Positions 1-6,863 are shown, numbered from the stretch's first letter. The stretch: 6,945 bases of DNA from Comamonadaceae bacterium (GCA_947505915.1 CANNNH010000076.1:1-6945); one strand, 5' to 3'. The notes: generated from the letters alone by a model not told the origin. Numbers and translations: made by a program.

Positions 1-228
1 AAGGAAACCGCTGAACTTGAAGGCATGCCCCAAAGGCAGCCGATCGGCCTGTTCGGCCAAAGCACCAAAAGCTACTGCCTTGATGCTCAGTTTGACTGGC
101 CGGGTGGTTCCTGCTTCGGTGACTTCAGACTCGTGATCGAGAACAAAGTTAACAGCGGGAAGACCGGCTGGCGTGTAACGCAGAGGGCTGGCCTCCACAA
201 TACTCGCCGTCAGATCAACATGGTTCAC
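1..228 (-). CDS. priB: Primosomal replication protein N (PriB), 5' part
   Basis: PriB is a small OB-fold single-stranded-DNA-binding protein that works with PriA (and DnaT where present) to reload the replisome at stalled forks. The 76 visible residues begin MNHVDLTASIVEASPLRYTP and continue through PAVNFVLDHES and RPVKLSIKAVAFG to a partial end at FKFSGFL. This is the order of strands expected for PriB/SSB-like OB folds (N-terminal strand, 'PLRYTPAGLPAVNF', then a basic loop). PriB is about 100 residues long, so roughly the last quarter lies beyond the left edge. The start is GTG at 226-228. An in-frame TGA immediately precedes it (229-231), so no longer start exists. The ribosome binding site is poor, which fits translation following rpsF 51 bases upstream in the same operon. 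The gene order rpsF-priB strongly supports the call, and rpsR and rplI would be expected next. Confidence 0.9.
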   Translation of the reverse strand, partial: MNHVDLTASIVEASPLRYTPAGLPAVNFVLDHESEVTEAGTTRPVKLSIKAVAFGALAEQADRLPLGHAFKFSGFL

Positions 229-279
229 TCAAATTTCAGTTCGTACAAACAGCAAACGCGTTCGACAAAAAACAGCGCC
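229..279 (-). other. rpsF-priB intergenic spacer
   Basis: These 51 bases separate the rpsF stop from the priB GTG start. I see no terminator hairpin, no convincing promoter and no good Shine-Dalgarno sequence. The simplest reading is that both genes lie on one transcript. Confidence 0.5.
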
Positions 280-648
280 TTAAGAGGCAGCGTATTCCGC
301 CTGCTGAGATTTACGGGCTTCTTCCCGCTCGACGTTGCGCATCATGATGGAGGGGCCGGTTTCGGCCTTTTTCTTAGCCACCGTCATGTGACGCAAAACC
401 GCGTCATTGAACTTGAACGCGTGCTCAATCTCGTCCATCACAGCCTGGCTGGCTTCAATGTTGATGCACAGGTAATGGGCCTTGGCCAGTTTCTGGATCA
501 GATAAACCAGTTGGCGGCGACCCCAGTCTTCCACGCGATGAACCTTGCCACCGCCTGCGGTGATCATGGCTTTGTAGCGCTCCAGCATGGCCGGAACCTG
601 CTCGCTTTGATCCGGATGGATCATCAAGATGATTTCATAGTGACGCAT
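280..648 (-). CDS. rpsF: 30S ribosomal protein S6
   Basis: S6 is a small-subunit ribosomal protein that pairs with S18 on the platform of the 30S subunit and binds the central domain of 16S rRNA. The 122-residue product opens with the typical [19 protein letters not shown]. It continues with a helix (MLERYKAMI), the segment [19 protein letters not shown], the strand [10 protein letters not shown], a second helix around [13 protein letters not shown], and RHMTVAKK before a charged tail. This is the full S6 ferredoxin-like fold, and the length is normal for betaproteobacteria. The ATG at 646-648 has a strong Shine-Dalgarno sequence AAGGAG (654-659) five bases upstream, and the stop TAA is at 280-282. 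It heads the ribosomal operon that includes priB. Its own promoter and a leader hairpin lie at 673-744. Confidence 0.98.
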   Translation of the reverse strand: MRHYEIILMIHPDQSEQVPAMLERYKAMITAGGGKVHRVEDWGRRQLVYLIQKLAKAHYLCINIEASQAVMDEIEHAFKFNDAVLRHMTVAKKKAETGPSIMMRNVEREEARKSQQAEYAAS

Positions 649-672
649 AAACTCTCCTTATGGTTGGTAAAA

Positions 673-700
673 GCTGCCCCAGCGTCGTTAAGGGTGCAGC
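673..700 (-). promoter_or_regulatory. Stem-loop in rpsF leader
   Basis: Read on the minus strand, GCTGC-A-CCC pairs with GGG-GCAGC. This gives five pairs, a one-base bulge and three pairs around an 11-base loop (TTAACGACGCT). It sits between the predicted transcript start (about 709) and the Shine-Dalgarno sequence (654-659). In many bacteria rpsF leaders carry a structure bound by the S6:S18 complex for autogenous control. I cannot confirm that this hairpin belongs to that class, because the conserved loop nucleotides of the known motif are not evident. The hairpin is seen; a regulatory role is inferred. Confidence 0.4.
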
Positions 701-715
701 AAGGCGAAGCCCATG

Positions 716-744
716 ATTATAGCCCGCCGGCCAACGGAGCTCAA
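716..744 (-). promoter_or_regulatory. Sigma70-type promoter for rpsF operon
   Basis: On the minus strand TTGAGC (-35, 739-744; 4 of 6 consensus bases, with the TTGA core) is followed by a 17-base spacer and a perfect TATAAT (-10, 716-721). Transcription would start near 708-710, giving a leader of about 60 bases before the rpsF ATG. The -35 element overlaps the TGA stop of the upstream symporter gene (741-743), so the promoter is wedged directly against that gene. Confidence 0.75.
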
Positions 745-2852
745 ACTTGTCTTTTTTCAGGCCTAAGAGGCAGTGCTGCGGGGTAGCGCACATGGTCTAC
801 CAGATCCATGACTTGGGTGTCCGGGCGCCGGGTCAGGAAGCTGACCACGAAAATGACAGCAAAGCCGACCGGCACCCCGAACACCCCGGCCGAAATCGGC
901 TGAATGCCCCACCACAGCTCAACTGGCCGGGTCACGCCAAACAGGCTGCGCATCCAGGGCTGGGTCATGCTCATGTACACCAGTGTGGTGCCCAGGCCCG
1001 CGACCATGCCCAGCGAAGCAGCCAGGCCGGTCGCCCGCTTCCAGAAAATGCCCAGCGTCAATGCCGGGAAAAAAGCAGCCGCAGCAAACGAAAAGGCCGC
1101 CGAAACCAGAAACAGGATATCCGCCGGTTTGAGAGAAGCCACATAGGCTGCCCCCAGAGCCACCACCAAGAGCAGCACCTTGGACAAGGTCACGCGGCGG
1201 GCGGTTGAGGCATTTGGATCAATCATCTTGTAGTAAACGTCATGGCTGAGGGCGCTGGAGATCGTCAGCAACAAGCCGTCGGCGGTGGACAGCGCCGCGG
1301 CCAGCCCACCGGCTGCCACCAGGCCCGAGACCACATAGGGCAAACCGCCGATGGCCGGGGCCGCCAGCATGATGATGTCGCCGCCTATCGACAGCTCATT
1401 GAGCTGCAAAATACCGTCCCGGTTCACGTCCACAGCCGACAGCAAGGACGGGTCTACTTTGTTCCAGGCAGTGATCCAGTCGGGCAACTGGCTAAATGGG
1501 GTTCCGACCACCAGCGTGAAAACTTCATACTTCACCAACACTGCCAGCGCCGGGGCCGTGATGTAGACCAGCACGATGAACAACAGCGACCAAGTCACCG
1601 ATTGCCGTGCCTCCCGCACGCTGGGTACGGTGTAGTAGCGGATCAAAATATGCGGCAGTGCGGCCGTGCCCACCATCAGGCAGAACACCAGCGCCAGGAA
1701 ATTGCGCCTGGAGATTTCAAACTCATGGCGCGCATGCTCATCGCCCGCCGGGTCACCGGCAAACTGCTGTGCATGCGGCGGCATGCCATTGAGCGGCCTG
1801 GATTTGGCATCGGCCTCCGCTTTGGCCTGCGTCCAGAAGGCGCGCGCCGCCTCGGGATTGCGGGGCAAATTGGACAGCGCCCGGTCGGCGGCATAAATGT
1901 CGAACACAGGCGCATCCGAGGCCTTTAAGGCGGCGACCTCGCGGTTGGCACGCGCCCGGTCTGCCGACAAAGCGGCTGCCGGATACTGCAGCTTGGCCGC
2001 CAGCTCGGCCGAGCGCTGACTGAAGATTTGCTGGACCTGTTGCTCCTTGGGGTCTTGGATCAGCTCGTCCTCGCGCACGCTGACTTTTTGCAACTGGTAG
2101 CCGTAAATAGCTTGCGGCACTGGAATACCGGTTTGCTTGACTGACAACCACACCACAGGCAGCAAGTAAGCGACGATGATCACCAGGTACTGCGTGACTT
2201 GCGTCCAGGTGACCGCCCGCATGCCCCCTAAAAATGAGCACAGCAAAATACCGCCCAGACCCAGAAAAATCCCCAGCTCAAACGCCACGCCGGTCAAGCG
2301 TGCTGTGATGATGCCAACCCCGTAAATTTGCGCCACCACGTAAGTGAAAGAGCACAGCAGCGCGGCCAGCACGCCCAGCATGCGCGGCAGATTCCCGCCA
2401 TAGCGCTCGCCCAGGAAATCGGGAATCGTGAATTGACCGAACCTGCGCAGATAAGGCGCCAGCAAAAAAGCCACCAGACAGTAACCACCGGTCCAGCCCA
2501 TGATGAAGGCCAGGCCGTTAAAGCCCGTCAGGTACAGCGTGCCGGCCAGACTGATAAAGGAGGCCGCCGACATCCAATCAGCGCCCGTGGCCATGCCGTT
2601 GTAGACCGCCGGTACGCGGCGCCCCGCGACGTAATACTCAGAAGCATCGGTGGTCCGGCTCATGATGCCGATGCCGGCATACAGCCCGATGGTGGCCAGC
2701 AGAAAAATCAGGCCTATCCCTTGCCTGGACAAGCCCTGCTGTTCCAACAATGCCAAGACCAACACAAAGGCGATGAAACCAGCGGCATACCAGCGGTAAA
2801 CGCGGTTAACGGCCTGCCTGAACTCGGTATCTGATGAGACGTCACCGGACAT
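741..2852 (-). CDS. Sodium:solute symporter, long VC_2705-like form (probable acetate/monocarboxylate permease)
   Basis: This 703-residue inner-membrane protein belongs to the sodium:solute symporter family (LeuT fold). Residues 42-240 and 384-673 form the conserved core of about 13 helices, including EYYVAGRRVP (72-81), GADWMSAASF (90-99), GQFTIPDFLGERYGG (139-153), GGMRAVTWTQV (209-219) and the LSTADGLLL segment (521-529). S522-T523 align by eye with the sodium-ligand Ser-Thr of PutP, and D92 roughly with its helix-II aspartate. Three additions stand out: an extra helix at about 21-38, a hydrophilic Ala/Glu-rich insertion at about 241-383, and an EF-hand-like loop at 475-486 (DVNRDGILQLNE). 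Similar long proteins are often annotated as cation/acetate symporters; the true substrate is not shown here. The ATG at 2850-2852 is preceded by a run of seven G (2858-2864), a weak but usable ribosome binding site. The usual small partner (DUF4212) gene is not next to it. It lies 87 bases behind ppsA on the same strand, which suggests co-expression in gluconeogenic growth. Confidence 0.88.
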   Translation of the reverse strand: MSGDVSSDTEFRQAVNRVYRWYAAGFIAFVLVLALLEQQGLSRQGIGLIFLLATIGLYAGIGIMSRTTDASEYYVAGRRVPAVYNGMATGADWMSAASFISLAGTLYLTGFNGLAFIMGWTGGYCLVAFLLAPYLRRFGQFTIPDFLGERYGGNLPRMLGVLAALLCSFTYVVAQIYGVGIITARLTGVAFELGIFLGLGGILLCSFLGGMRAVTWTQVTQYLVIIVAYLLPVVWLSVKQTGIPVPQAIYGYQLQKVSVREDELIQDPKEQQVQQIFSQRSAELAAKLQYPAAALSADRARANREVAALKASDAPVFDIYAADRALSNLPRNPEAARAFWTQAKAEADAKSRPLNGMPPHAQQFAGDPAGDEHARHEFEISRRNFLALVFCLMVGTAALPHILIRYYTVPSVREARQSVTWSLLFIVLVYITAPALAVLVKYEVFTLVVGTPFSQLPDWITAWNKVDPSLLSAVDVNRDGILQLNELSIGGDIIMLAAPAIGGLPYVVSGLVAAGGLAAALSTADGLLLTISSALSHDVYYKMIDPNASTARRVTLSKVLLLVVALGAAYVASLKPADILFLVSAAFSFAAAAFFPALTLGIFWKRATGLAASLGMVAGLGTTLVYMSMTQPWMRSLFGVTRPVELWWGIQPISAGVFGVPVGFAVIFVVSFLTRRPDTQVMDLVDHVRYPAALPLRPEKRQV

Positions 2853-2932
2853 GCCAGCCCCCCCGATTCAGAAGCAGGGCCAGGTCGCCAGGCCTGCGCC
2901 GCCAGATTTGACAGGGCAAATGCCGGCGACGC
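2853..2932 (-). other. ppsA-symporter spacer
   Basis: This GC-rich spacer between the ppsA 3' hairpin and the symporter ATG holds only the G-rich ribosome binding site (2858-2864). I found no convincing promoter in it, and no U-run follows the ppsA hairpin. Transcription from ppsA into the symporter gene is therefore possible but not shown. Confidence 0.35.
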
Positions 2933-2961
2933 GTCAGGCTCATACTGCGCCTGAGCCTGAC
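2933..2961 (-). repeat. Perfect 10-bp inverted repeat over ppsA stop codon
   Basis: GTCAGGCTCA (2933-2942) and TGAGCCTGAC (2952-2961) are exact reverse complements separated by nine bases. On the minus strand the ppsA TGA stop (2940-2942) is the first triplet of the 3' arm, so the hairpin forms only after ribosomes leave the end of ppsA. No run of T follows in the ppsA direction, so it is not a textbook intrinsic terminator. It could attenuate read-through into the symporter gene or protect the ppsA mRNA from 3' exonucleases. In the opposite direction a run of five T lies at 2965-2969, which could stop antisense transcription entering ppsA. Confidence 0.6.
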
Positions 2962-5351
2962 AGGTTTTTCCAGGTGTCGATCACGGTGTCCGGATTCAGC
3001 GAGATAGAGCCAATGCCCTGATCCCGCAGCCAGTGCGCAAAGTCCGGATGGTCACTGGGGCCCTGGCCGCAAATGCCCACGTACTTGCCCTGGCGGCGGC
3101 AGGCCTGAATCGCCAGACTGAGCAAGGCCTTGACGGCCGGATCGCGCTCATCAAAATCTTTGGCCAGCACTTCCAGGCCGGAGTCACGATCCAGGCCCAG
3201 CGTCAGCTGGGTCAGGTCGTTGGAGCCAATGGAAAAACCGTCAAAGTAGGCCAAAAACTCGTCGGCCAGTACGGCATTGCTTGGCACCTCACACATCATG
3301 ATGAGGCGCAGTTCGTCTTCGCCGCGCTTGAGACCGTGTTGGGCCAGCAGCTCGGTGACCGCCTTGGCCTGGCCCAGCGTGCGAACAAAGGGCACCATGA
3401 CCTCGACGTTGGTCAGACCCATGTCCTTGCGAACTCTCCGCAGGGCTTCGCATTCCATGGCAAAGGCCTCGGCGAAGTCGGGGTTGAGGTAGCGGGCTGC
3501 ACCGCGAAAGCCAAGCATCGGATTTTCTTCTTCGGGCTCGTAACGCGAACCGCCAATGAGCTTGCGGTATTCGTTGGACTTGAAATCCGACAAGCGCACG
3601 ATCACCGGCTTGGGCCAGAAGGCCGCAGCGATGGTCGCTACGCCTTCTGCGACTTTGTCGACATAAAAGGCCCGCGGCGAGGCATGGCCCCGGGCCACAC
3701 TCTCGACAGCTTTTTTCAAGTCTGCATCCACGTTCGGGTAGTCGAGGATGGCCTTGGGATGCACGCCGATGTTGTTGTTGATGACAAACTCAAGCCGCGC
3801 CAGGCCGACGCCGTGGTTGGGTATCTGGCAAAAATCAAAAGCCAGTTGCGGGTTGCCGATGTTCATCGTGATCTTGATGTCGATGGGCGGCATGTCTCCG
3901 CGCTGCACCTCGGTAACTTCGGTTTCCAGCAGACCGTCATAAATATTGCCTGTGTCGCCTTCGGCGCAGCTCACCGTCACCAGCATGCCGTCCTTGAGTT
4001 GCTCGGTGGCGTCGCCACAGCCAACCACGGCCGGAATGCCCAACTCGCGGGCAATGATGGCCGCGTGGCAGGTACGCCCGCCGCGGTTGGTGACGATGGC
4101 GCTGGCGCGCTTCATGACCGGCTCCCAGTTAGGGTCGGTCATATCGGTTACGAGCACGTCGCCCGCCTGCACCTGGTCCATCTCGGAGATGTGCCGCACG
4201 ATGCGCACCGGGCCGGTACCGATCTTCTGGCCGATCGCGCGGCCCTCGGTCAAAACGGTGCCCTTGCCCTTGAGCTTGTAGCGTTGCTCGGCTTTGCCTT
4301 TGGACTGGCTTTTAACGGTTTCCGGGCGGGCCTGCAATATGTACAGCTCGCCGTCGGTACCGTCTTTGCCCCATTCGATGTCCATGGCACGGCCGTAATG
4401 GTCTTCAATAATGAGCGCGTAGCGCGCCAGCTGCTCGACATCAGCGTCGGTCAGCGAGTAGCGGTTGCGCAGCTCCACCGGCACGTCAGTTGTCTTGACC
4501 AGCTTGCCGCCGACTTTTTTCTCTTCGGCCGTGGTGAATTCCATCTGCAAGAGCTTGGAGCCCAGGTTGCGGCGGATCACCGCACGGTGGCCGGCACGCA
4601 GCATGGGTTTGTGCACATAAAACTCATCCGGGTTGACGGCGCCCTGCACCACCGTCTCGCCCAGACCATAGCTGGAGGTGATGAACACCACGTCTTCAAA
4701 GCCGCTTTCGGTGTCGATGGTGAACATCACACCGGCGGCGCCCAGGTCACTGCGCACCATGCGCTGCACGCCGGCGGACAGCGCCACATCAGCATGGGCA
4801 AAGCCCTTGTGCACGCGGTAGCTGATGGCGCGGTCGTTGTAGAGAGAAGCAAAAACTTCCTTCATCTTGTGCAGCACGTCTTCGACGCCGACCACGTTCA
4901 AAAAGGTTTCCTGCTGGCCGGCAAACGAGGCGTCAGGCAAGTCTTCGGCCGTGGCCGAGGAGCGCACCGCAAAGCTGGCCTGCGGGTTGCCGGCGCTGAG
5001 CAGCGCAAAGCTCTTTCGGATGGCGGCTTCAAAGTCAGCCGGAAAAGGCTGGGCTTCGACCAGGGCGCGAATCTGCGCGCCGGCCGCAGCCAGCGCCCGC
5101 ACGTCCTCGGTGTCTAGCTTGTCGAGAACGCCGTTGATTTTTTTGTCGAGCCCGGCATGTGAGAGAAACACGCGAAAAGCGTGCGCCGTGGTGGCAAAGC
5201 CGGTGGGCACACGCACCCCCTGGGGGCCGGTGGGCAGTTGCGAAATCATCTCGCCGAGGCTGGCGTTCTTGCCGCCTACAGACTCGACGTCTGTCATCCT
5301 CAGGTTCTCAAACGGCACGACCAGGGCGGTCGCCTCAAACAGCTTAGACAT
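2940..5351 (-). CDS. ppsA: Phosphoenolpyruvate synthase (pyruvate, water dikinase)
   Basis: PpsA converts pyruvate, ATP and water to phosphoenolpyruvate, AMP and phosphate in the cytoplasm, the entry step of gluconeogenesis from three-carbon acids. The 803-residue protein has the full family layout. An N-terminal ATP-grasp nucleotide-binding domain covers about 1-350, with [10 protein letters not shown] and [20 protein letters not shown] at 127-146. The swivelling phosphohistidine domain has [19 protein letters not shown], with catalytic H429. A C-terminal PEP/pyruvate TIM barrel from about 490 has [30 protein letters not shown] and [11 protein letters not shown] with the catalytic-site C761. 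T427, two residues before H429, is the position modified by PpsR in known systems. The ATG at 5349-5351 ([17 protein letters not shown]) has GGAG (5359-5362) seven bases upstream. A TTG further upstream would add 18 unusual residues and has no spaced ribosome binding site. The regulator gene ppsR is divergent, and the symporter gene lies downstream. Confidence 0.98.
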   Translation of the reverse strand: MSKLFEATALVVPFENLRMTDVESVGGKNASLGEMISQLPTGPQGVRVPTGFATTAHAFRVFLSHAGLDKKINGVLDKLDTEDVRALAAAGAQIRALVEAQPFPADFEAAIRKSFALLSAGNPQASFAVRSSATAEDLPDASFAGQQETFLNVVGVEDVLHKMKEVFASLYNDRAISYRVHKGFAHADVALSAGVQRMVRSDLGAAGVMFTIDTESGFEDVVFITSSYGLGETVVQGAVNPDEFYVHKPMLRAGHRAVIRRNLGSKLLQMEFTTAEEKKVGGKLVKTTDVPVELRNRYSLTDADVEQLARYALIIEDHYGRAMDIEWGKDGTDGELYILQARPETVKSQSKGKAEQRYKLKGKGTVLTEGRAIGQKIGTGPVRIVRHISEMDQVQAGDVLVTDMTDPNWEPVMKRASAIVTNRGGRTCHAAIIARELGIPAVVGCGDATEQLKDGMLVTVSCAEGDTGNIYDGLLETEVTEVQRGDMPPIDIKITMNIGNPQLAFDFCQIPNHGVGLARLEFVINNNIGVHPKAILDYPNVDADLKKAVESVARGHASPRAFYVDKVAEGVATIAAAFWPKPVIVRLSDFKSNEYRKLIGGSRYEPEEENPMLGFRGAARYLNPDFAEAFAMECEALRRVRKDMGLTNVEVMVPFVRTLGQAKAVTELLAQHGLKRGEDELRLIMMCEVPSNAVLADEFLAYFDGFSIGSNDLTQLTLGLDRDSGLEVLAKDFDERDPAVKALLSLAIQACRRQGKYVGICGQGPSDHPDFAHWLRDQGIGSISLNPDTVIDTWKNLSGSGAV

Positions 5352-5366
5352 AGAAATACTCCGGGA

Positions 5367-5378
5367 GGTTTTAAAACC
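5367..5378. repeat. 12-bp perfect palindrome in ppsA leader
   Basis: GGTTTTAAAACC is an exact palindrome four bases upstream of the ppsA Shine-Dalgarno core. It could be a regulator operator or part of a leader structure. It matches no operator I can name, and an AT-rich palindrome of this size can occur by chance. Confidence 0.35.
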
Positions 5379-5454
5379 GGGCAATTCACCATGTGCGGCA
5401 GCCAACCTTGTTGTTGTTTGAGGGGGTTGTTGCGGTGCATGGCGTCAGAAACTG

Positions 5455-5460
5455 GATAAT
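5455..5460 (+). promoter_or_regulatory. Candidate -10 element for ppsR
   Basis: GATAAT matches the consensus -10 in five of six bases and lies 59 bases upstream of the ppsR ATG. The best -35 is weak (TTGCGG at 5430-5435, with a long 19-base spacer), so the assignment is tentative. Confidence 0.3.
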
Positions 5461-5465
5461 CGGGC

Positions 5466-5471
5466 ATTGTA
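5466..5471 (-). promoter_or_regulatory. Candidate -10 element for ppsA
   Basis: On the minus strand TACAAT matches the -10 consensus in five of six bases. No good -35 is found at 16-18 bases, so an activator might be needed if this is the real promoter. The resulting leader would be about 105 bases long, holding a CAA-rich stretch (5406-5432) and the palindrome at 5367-5378. It lies five bases from the ppsR candidate -10 on the other strand, so the two promoters would overlap. Confidence 0.35.
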
Positions 5472-5519
5472 AAGGGCGGGACCCGCGCGACCTGCCGTAA
5501 CCTGAAACGGACAGCCTAC

Positions 5520-6341
5520 ATGCCCCATCGCACCGTATTTTTCATCTCTGACGGCACCGGTATCACCGCTGAGACATTTGGCAACGCCATCCTGGCCCAG
5601 TTTGAGATCAAGCCCCGCCACGTCAGGCTGCCTTTCATTGACAGCGTCGACAAGGCGCACCAGGCGGTACGGCAGATCAACCACACGGCCGAGGTCGAAG
5701 GCAAGCGCCCCATCGTCTTCACCACGCTGGTCAATATGGAAGTGCTGGCCGTGATCAAAGCCCAGTGCAACGGCATGCTGCTGGACATGTTCGGTATATT
5801 TGTCGCGCCGTTGGAGAGCGAACTGGGCATCAAATCCAACCACCGGGTGGGCCGCTTTTCTGATGCCTCCAAAAGCAAGGAATACGACGACCGGATCGAG
5901 GCCATCAACTTTTCACTGGCGCATGACGACGGCCAGAGCAACCGCGACCTGGCCGGCTCCGACGTGATTCTGGTCGGCGTGAGCCGCAGCGGCAAAACGC
6001 CCACCTCGCTGTACCTGGCCATGCAATACGGTCTGAAGGCCTCCAACTACCCCCTGATTCCCGAGGACTTTGATCGCCGGCAACTACCGCCAGCGCTGGT
6101 GCCCCACCGCAAAAAAATCTTCGGCCTGACAATCGATCCGCAGCGCCTGAGCCAGATCCGCAATGAGCGCCGGCCCAATTCGGCTTATGCCAGCTTGCCC
6201 AACTGCAACCATGAGATTCATGAGGCCGAGGCGATGATGCGGCGCGAAGGCATCCGCTGGCTGTCTACCACCACCAAGTCGATCGAAGAAATTGCCACCA
6301 CCATCTTGCAGGAAGTGCGGCCCGAGCGGCTGGTGTACTAA
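5520..6341 (+). CDS. ppsR: PEP synthase regulatory protein (bifunctional kinase/pyrophosphorylase, DUF299)
   Basis: PpsR switches PEP synthase off and on. It uses ADP to phosphorylate a threonine next to the catalytic phosphohistidine, and removes that phosphate with inorganic phosphate, releasing pyrophosphate. The 273-residue product starts [20 protein letters not shown], the hallmark N-terminus of the family. It carries a P-loop [11 protein letters not shown] at 153-163, followed by [20 protein letters not shown] (164-183) and a C-terminal part with [11 protein letters not shown] and [13 protein letters not shown]. Length and motifs are those of a complete protein. The ATG at 5520-5522 gives the standard N-terminus, although the upstream Shine-Dalgarno is weak. 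It is divergent from its target ppsA, the common arrangement in proteobacteria. The TAA stop (6339-6341) overlaps the stop codon of the convergent downstream gene. A related family acts on pyruvate,phosphate dikinase, but the adjacent ppsA settles the target. Confidence 0.97.
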   Translation: MPHRTVFFISDGTGITAETFGNAILAQFEIKPRHVRLPFIDSVDKAHQAVRQINHTAEVEGKRPIVFTTLVNMEVLAVIKAQCNGMLLDMFGIFVAPLESELGIKSNHRVGRFSDASKSKEYDDRIEAINFSLAHDDGQSNRDLAGSDVILVGVSRSGKTPTSLYLAMQYGLKASNYPLIPEDFDRRQLPPALVPHRKKIFGLTIDPQRLSQIRNERRPNSAYASLPNCNHEIHEAEAMMRREGIRWLSTTTKSIEEIATTILQEVRPERLVY

Positions 6342-6739
6342 AGGGCTGCGATGCCGGCTCGCGCAATCTGCGCGTCTTCGGCCGATTTGACACCGCTCAC
6401 ACCGACGGCGCCCAAACAAAAGCCGTCTTTCATGATCGGCACAGCGCCTTCGAGCAGGCCTTCGACATACGGCGCACTTAAAAAAGAAATTCGCCCGCCG
6501 TTGATGAGTTCTTCATAAATCCGGGTTTCACGCCGTCCCATGGCTGCTGTGTTGGCTTTGGCGGGCGCCATGTGCGAGGTCAGTGGTGGAGCCCCGTCGA
6601 GCCGGGACAAGTGCAGCAAATGCCCGCCGTCGTCCACGATGGCAATGCTCACGGCCCAGTTGTTTTGAAGCGCTTCAGCCTCAGCGGCTGCCGCTATTTT
6701 TTTGACATCGCTGAACTCTAGGATTGGCTTGGTTTGCAT
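6338..6739 (-). CDS. GlcG/HbpS-like small protein (heme-binding protein family)
   Basis: This 133-residue protein of the GlcG/HbpS family (PF03928-type) shows the family pattern: [21 protein letters not shown] at the N-terminus, then [21 protein letters not shown], a KANTAA helix, and near the C-terminus [19 protein letters not shown] followed by [15 protein letters not shown]. Members form small alpha/beta oligomers. Streptomyces HbpS binds heme, and GlcG lies in glycolate-utilisation operons, but for most members, including this one, the job is unknown. No signal peptide is visible, so it is probably cytoplasmic. I chose the ATG at 6737-6739 because it gives the usual M-x-TKP start and has GGA seven bases upstream. 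An ATG at 6749-6751 would add four residues (MEIA) but has no ribosome binding site. It converges on ppsR with overlapping stop codons, so the two are not co-transcribed. Confidence 0.85.
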   Translation of the reverse strand: MQTKPILEFSDVKKIAAAAEAEALQNNWAVSIAIVDDGGHLLHLSRLDGAPPLTSHMAPAKANTAAMGRRETRIYEELINGGRISFLSAPYVEGLLEGAVPIMKDGFCLGAVGVSGVKSAEDAQIARAGIAAL

Positions 6740-6751
6740 GGCAATTTCCAT

Positions 6752-6863
6752 CGAAAGCTTAAACCGCCAAGCATACGCAAGTCTGTCCAGCGCAGGGCAA
6801 ACCGCAGAAAATGCAGTTTTCAGTCGAAAACCTTATTAAAAATAGGTGGCCACTCCAGAAAAT
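6752..6863. other. Intergenic region, no gene seen
   Basis: No coding region or RNA gene is apparent. For the minus-strand GlcG-like gene the only promoter candidate is weak: TTGCCC at 6795-6800, a 19-base spacer, and TATGCT at 6770-6775, read on the minus strand. An AT-rich stretch (about 6816-6845) upstream of the plus-strand promoter might act as an UP-like element. Confidence 0.35.

Noticed and set aside
25..786. 253-codon plus-strand frame across priB, rpsF and their spacer
   Set aside because: It runs antisense to two well-supported genes and crosses the rpsF promoter; the product resembles nothing known.
2934..2969. Intrinsic terminator on the plus strand (stem plus five T)
   Set aside because: The T-run is four bases from the stem and no plus-strand gene lies to its left to be terminated, so it is reported only as a property of the inverted repeat.
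3033..5117. Very long open frame (694 codons) on the plus strand opposite ppsA
   Set aside because: It is the antisense shadow of a clearly real, fully conserved ppsA. In GC-rich genes the opposite frame is often free of stops. The translation is rich in His, Gln, Val and Ala and resembles no family I know; no ribosome binding site was established.
5352..5405. 18-residue N-terminal extension of PpsA from a TTG codon
   Set aside because: The extension ([10 protein letters not shown] and so on) is not typical of PpsA and lacks a spaced ribosome binding site, whereas the ATG at 5349-5351 has GGAG at the right distance and gives the standard N-terminus.
5503..5514. TGAAACG half-site resembling a Cra (FruR) operator upstream of ppsR
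   Set aside because: Only the first half of the Cra palindrome matches, it lies just before the ppsR start rather than at the ppsA promoter, and Cra control is best known from gammaproteobacteria.
5445..6046. Minus-strand open frames opposite ppsR (132 and 176 codons)
   Set aside because: They are shadows of the conserved ppsR reading frame, with no family resemblance and no upstream signals.
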